Positions 63,644-64,000 of a DNA stretch of 64,000 nt are shown here, piece by piece. The stretch is from Paraburkholderia fynbosensis. Its GTDB lineage: Bacteria > Pseudomonadota > Gammaproteobacteria > Burkholderiales > Burkholderiaceae. The stretch spans positions 124,001-188,000 of the forward strand of contig NZ_CADIKI010000004.1 in assembly GCF_902859935.1 (NCBI RefSeq), in the 5' to 3' direction. Both the position numbers and the translations under genes were made by a program. The notes under the pieces are model-generated. The model was not told where the DNA came from. It did no database searches and saw only the letters and a list, made by a program, of their open reading frames with translations. Numbering within the stretch: the first letter of the stretch is position 1; the number at the start of each line of letters is the position of its first letter.

Positions 63644-64000
63644 ATGAACGAACCTCGCCATGCCGACGCATTGCAAACGCGTCAGGCATCCGCCGCACCC
63701 GTAGTGCGCGATCTCGCCGGTCTGCTCGACGCGCTGCGCGCGAGCGCGGCGCAGCGCGATCGCGAAGGCGGTCACGCCGCGCAGGAAAAGCAGTGGATCG
63801 CCGACGCAGGCCTGCTCACGCTCGCGGTGCCGCGTGAATTCGGCGGCCCCGGCGCGCACTGGCCCGATATCTACGACACGATCCGGCAAATCGCGCGGGT
63901 CGACAGTGCGCTCGCGCATCTGCTCGGCTTTACCTGCCTGCAGGTGGTGAGCGTCAACGTCTGGGGCAATCCGGAGCAGCGCACGCGTTATCTGAACGGC
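63644..64000 (+). CDS. Acyl-CoA dehydrogenase-like flavoprotein (SfnB/DszC-like), partial
   Basis: 119 codons are visible before the right edge. The N-terminal helical domain reads DAGLLTLAVPREFGGPGAHW, the signature of acyl-CoA dehydrogenase-fold monooxygenases used in sulfone/sulfur compound oxidation and of true acyl-CoA dehydrogenases. Start at the ATG 63644, 191 bp after the permease. With the FMN monooxygenase at 60220 it fits a two-step organosulfur desulfurisation route. The active-site part lies outside the window. Confidence 0.8.
   Translation, partial: MNEPRHADALQTRQASAAPVVRDLAGLLDALRASAAQRDREGGHAAQEKQWIADAGLLTLAVPREFGGPGAHWPDIYDTIRQIARVDSALAHLLGFTCLQVVSVNVWGNPEQRTRYLNG

Overview
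The window looks like a chromosomal segment of a Paraburkholderia/Burkholderia-type betaproteobacterium. The base composition is GC-rich. Many families are typical of Burkholderiaceae: a DUF802/OmpA/DUF2894 operon, DUF4148 proteins, Burkholderia-type porins, a 1613-residue NAD-glutamate dehydrogenase, a bcp-type two-partner secretion locus, and an llpE-bpeEF-oprC-like efflux operon with a divergent LysR regulator. All family assignments come from reading motifs and translated sequence; no database search was run.

Layout. 1-2770: a translationally coupled DUF802 / MotB-like OmpA / DUF2894 operon, cut by the left edge. 2785-9198: single genes (zinc-ribbon protein, TerC, LysR, TerB, porin, HAD phosphatase, low-complexity membrane protein). 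9736-12152: a response regulator and a multi-pass sensor kinase. 12285-13940: a thioesterase, a DUF4148 protein and a fossil MmgE/PrpD gene. 14128-19844: an envelope methionine sulfoxide repair operon (Tat-exported msrB, CcdA-thioredoxin fusion, msrA), divergent from an OmpR-type two-component system. 19852-23909: a GABA locus with intact gabT and gabR but a gabD that lacks its first quarter. 24059-36433: a transporter, then a catabolic region (hydroxyacid dehydrogenase, SDR, two MFS-type transporters, VOC protein, HTH-citrate synthase, GFA protein, isochorismatase-like pseudoenzyme, IclR regulator, M14 peptidase). 36430-43308: alpha/beta hydrolase, NAD-glutamate dehydrogenase, cation efflux protein.

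43428-48238 is the most unusual stretch: a decaying contact-dependent inhibition (bcpAIOB/cdi-type) locus. The exoprotein gene has collapsed to its signal region joined directly to a short toxin tail with an immunity-like gene. A second, start-less CdiA C-terminal fragment is followed by small membrane proteins that look like immunity proteins. A SymE-like gene sits inverted between the two modules, and the TpsB transporter gene carries an apparent frameshift inside its signal peptide.

48928-64000: a periplasmic purine nucleoside permease, a 24-residue micro-ORF, a second DUF4148 protein, the LysR-regulated RND multidrug efflux operon (llpE-bpeE-bpeF-oprC type) ending in a strong terminator, and a MetQ-N-I-like ABC importer interleaved with a flavin monooxygenase and followed by an acyl-CoA-dehydrogenase-like flavoprotein cut by the right edge. 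That last group probably serves organosulfur scavenging.
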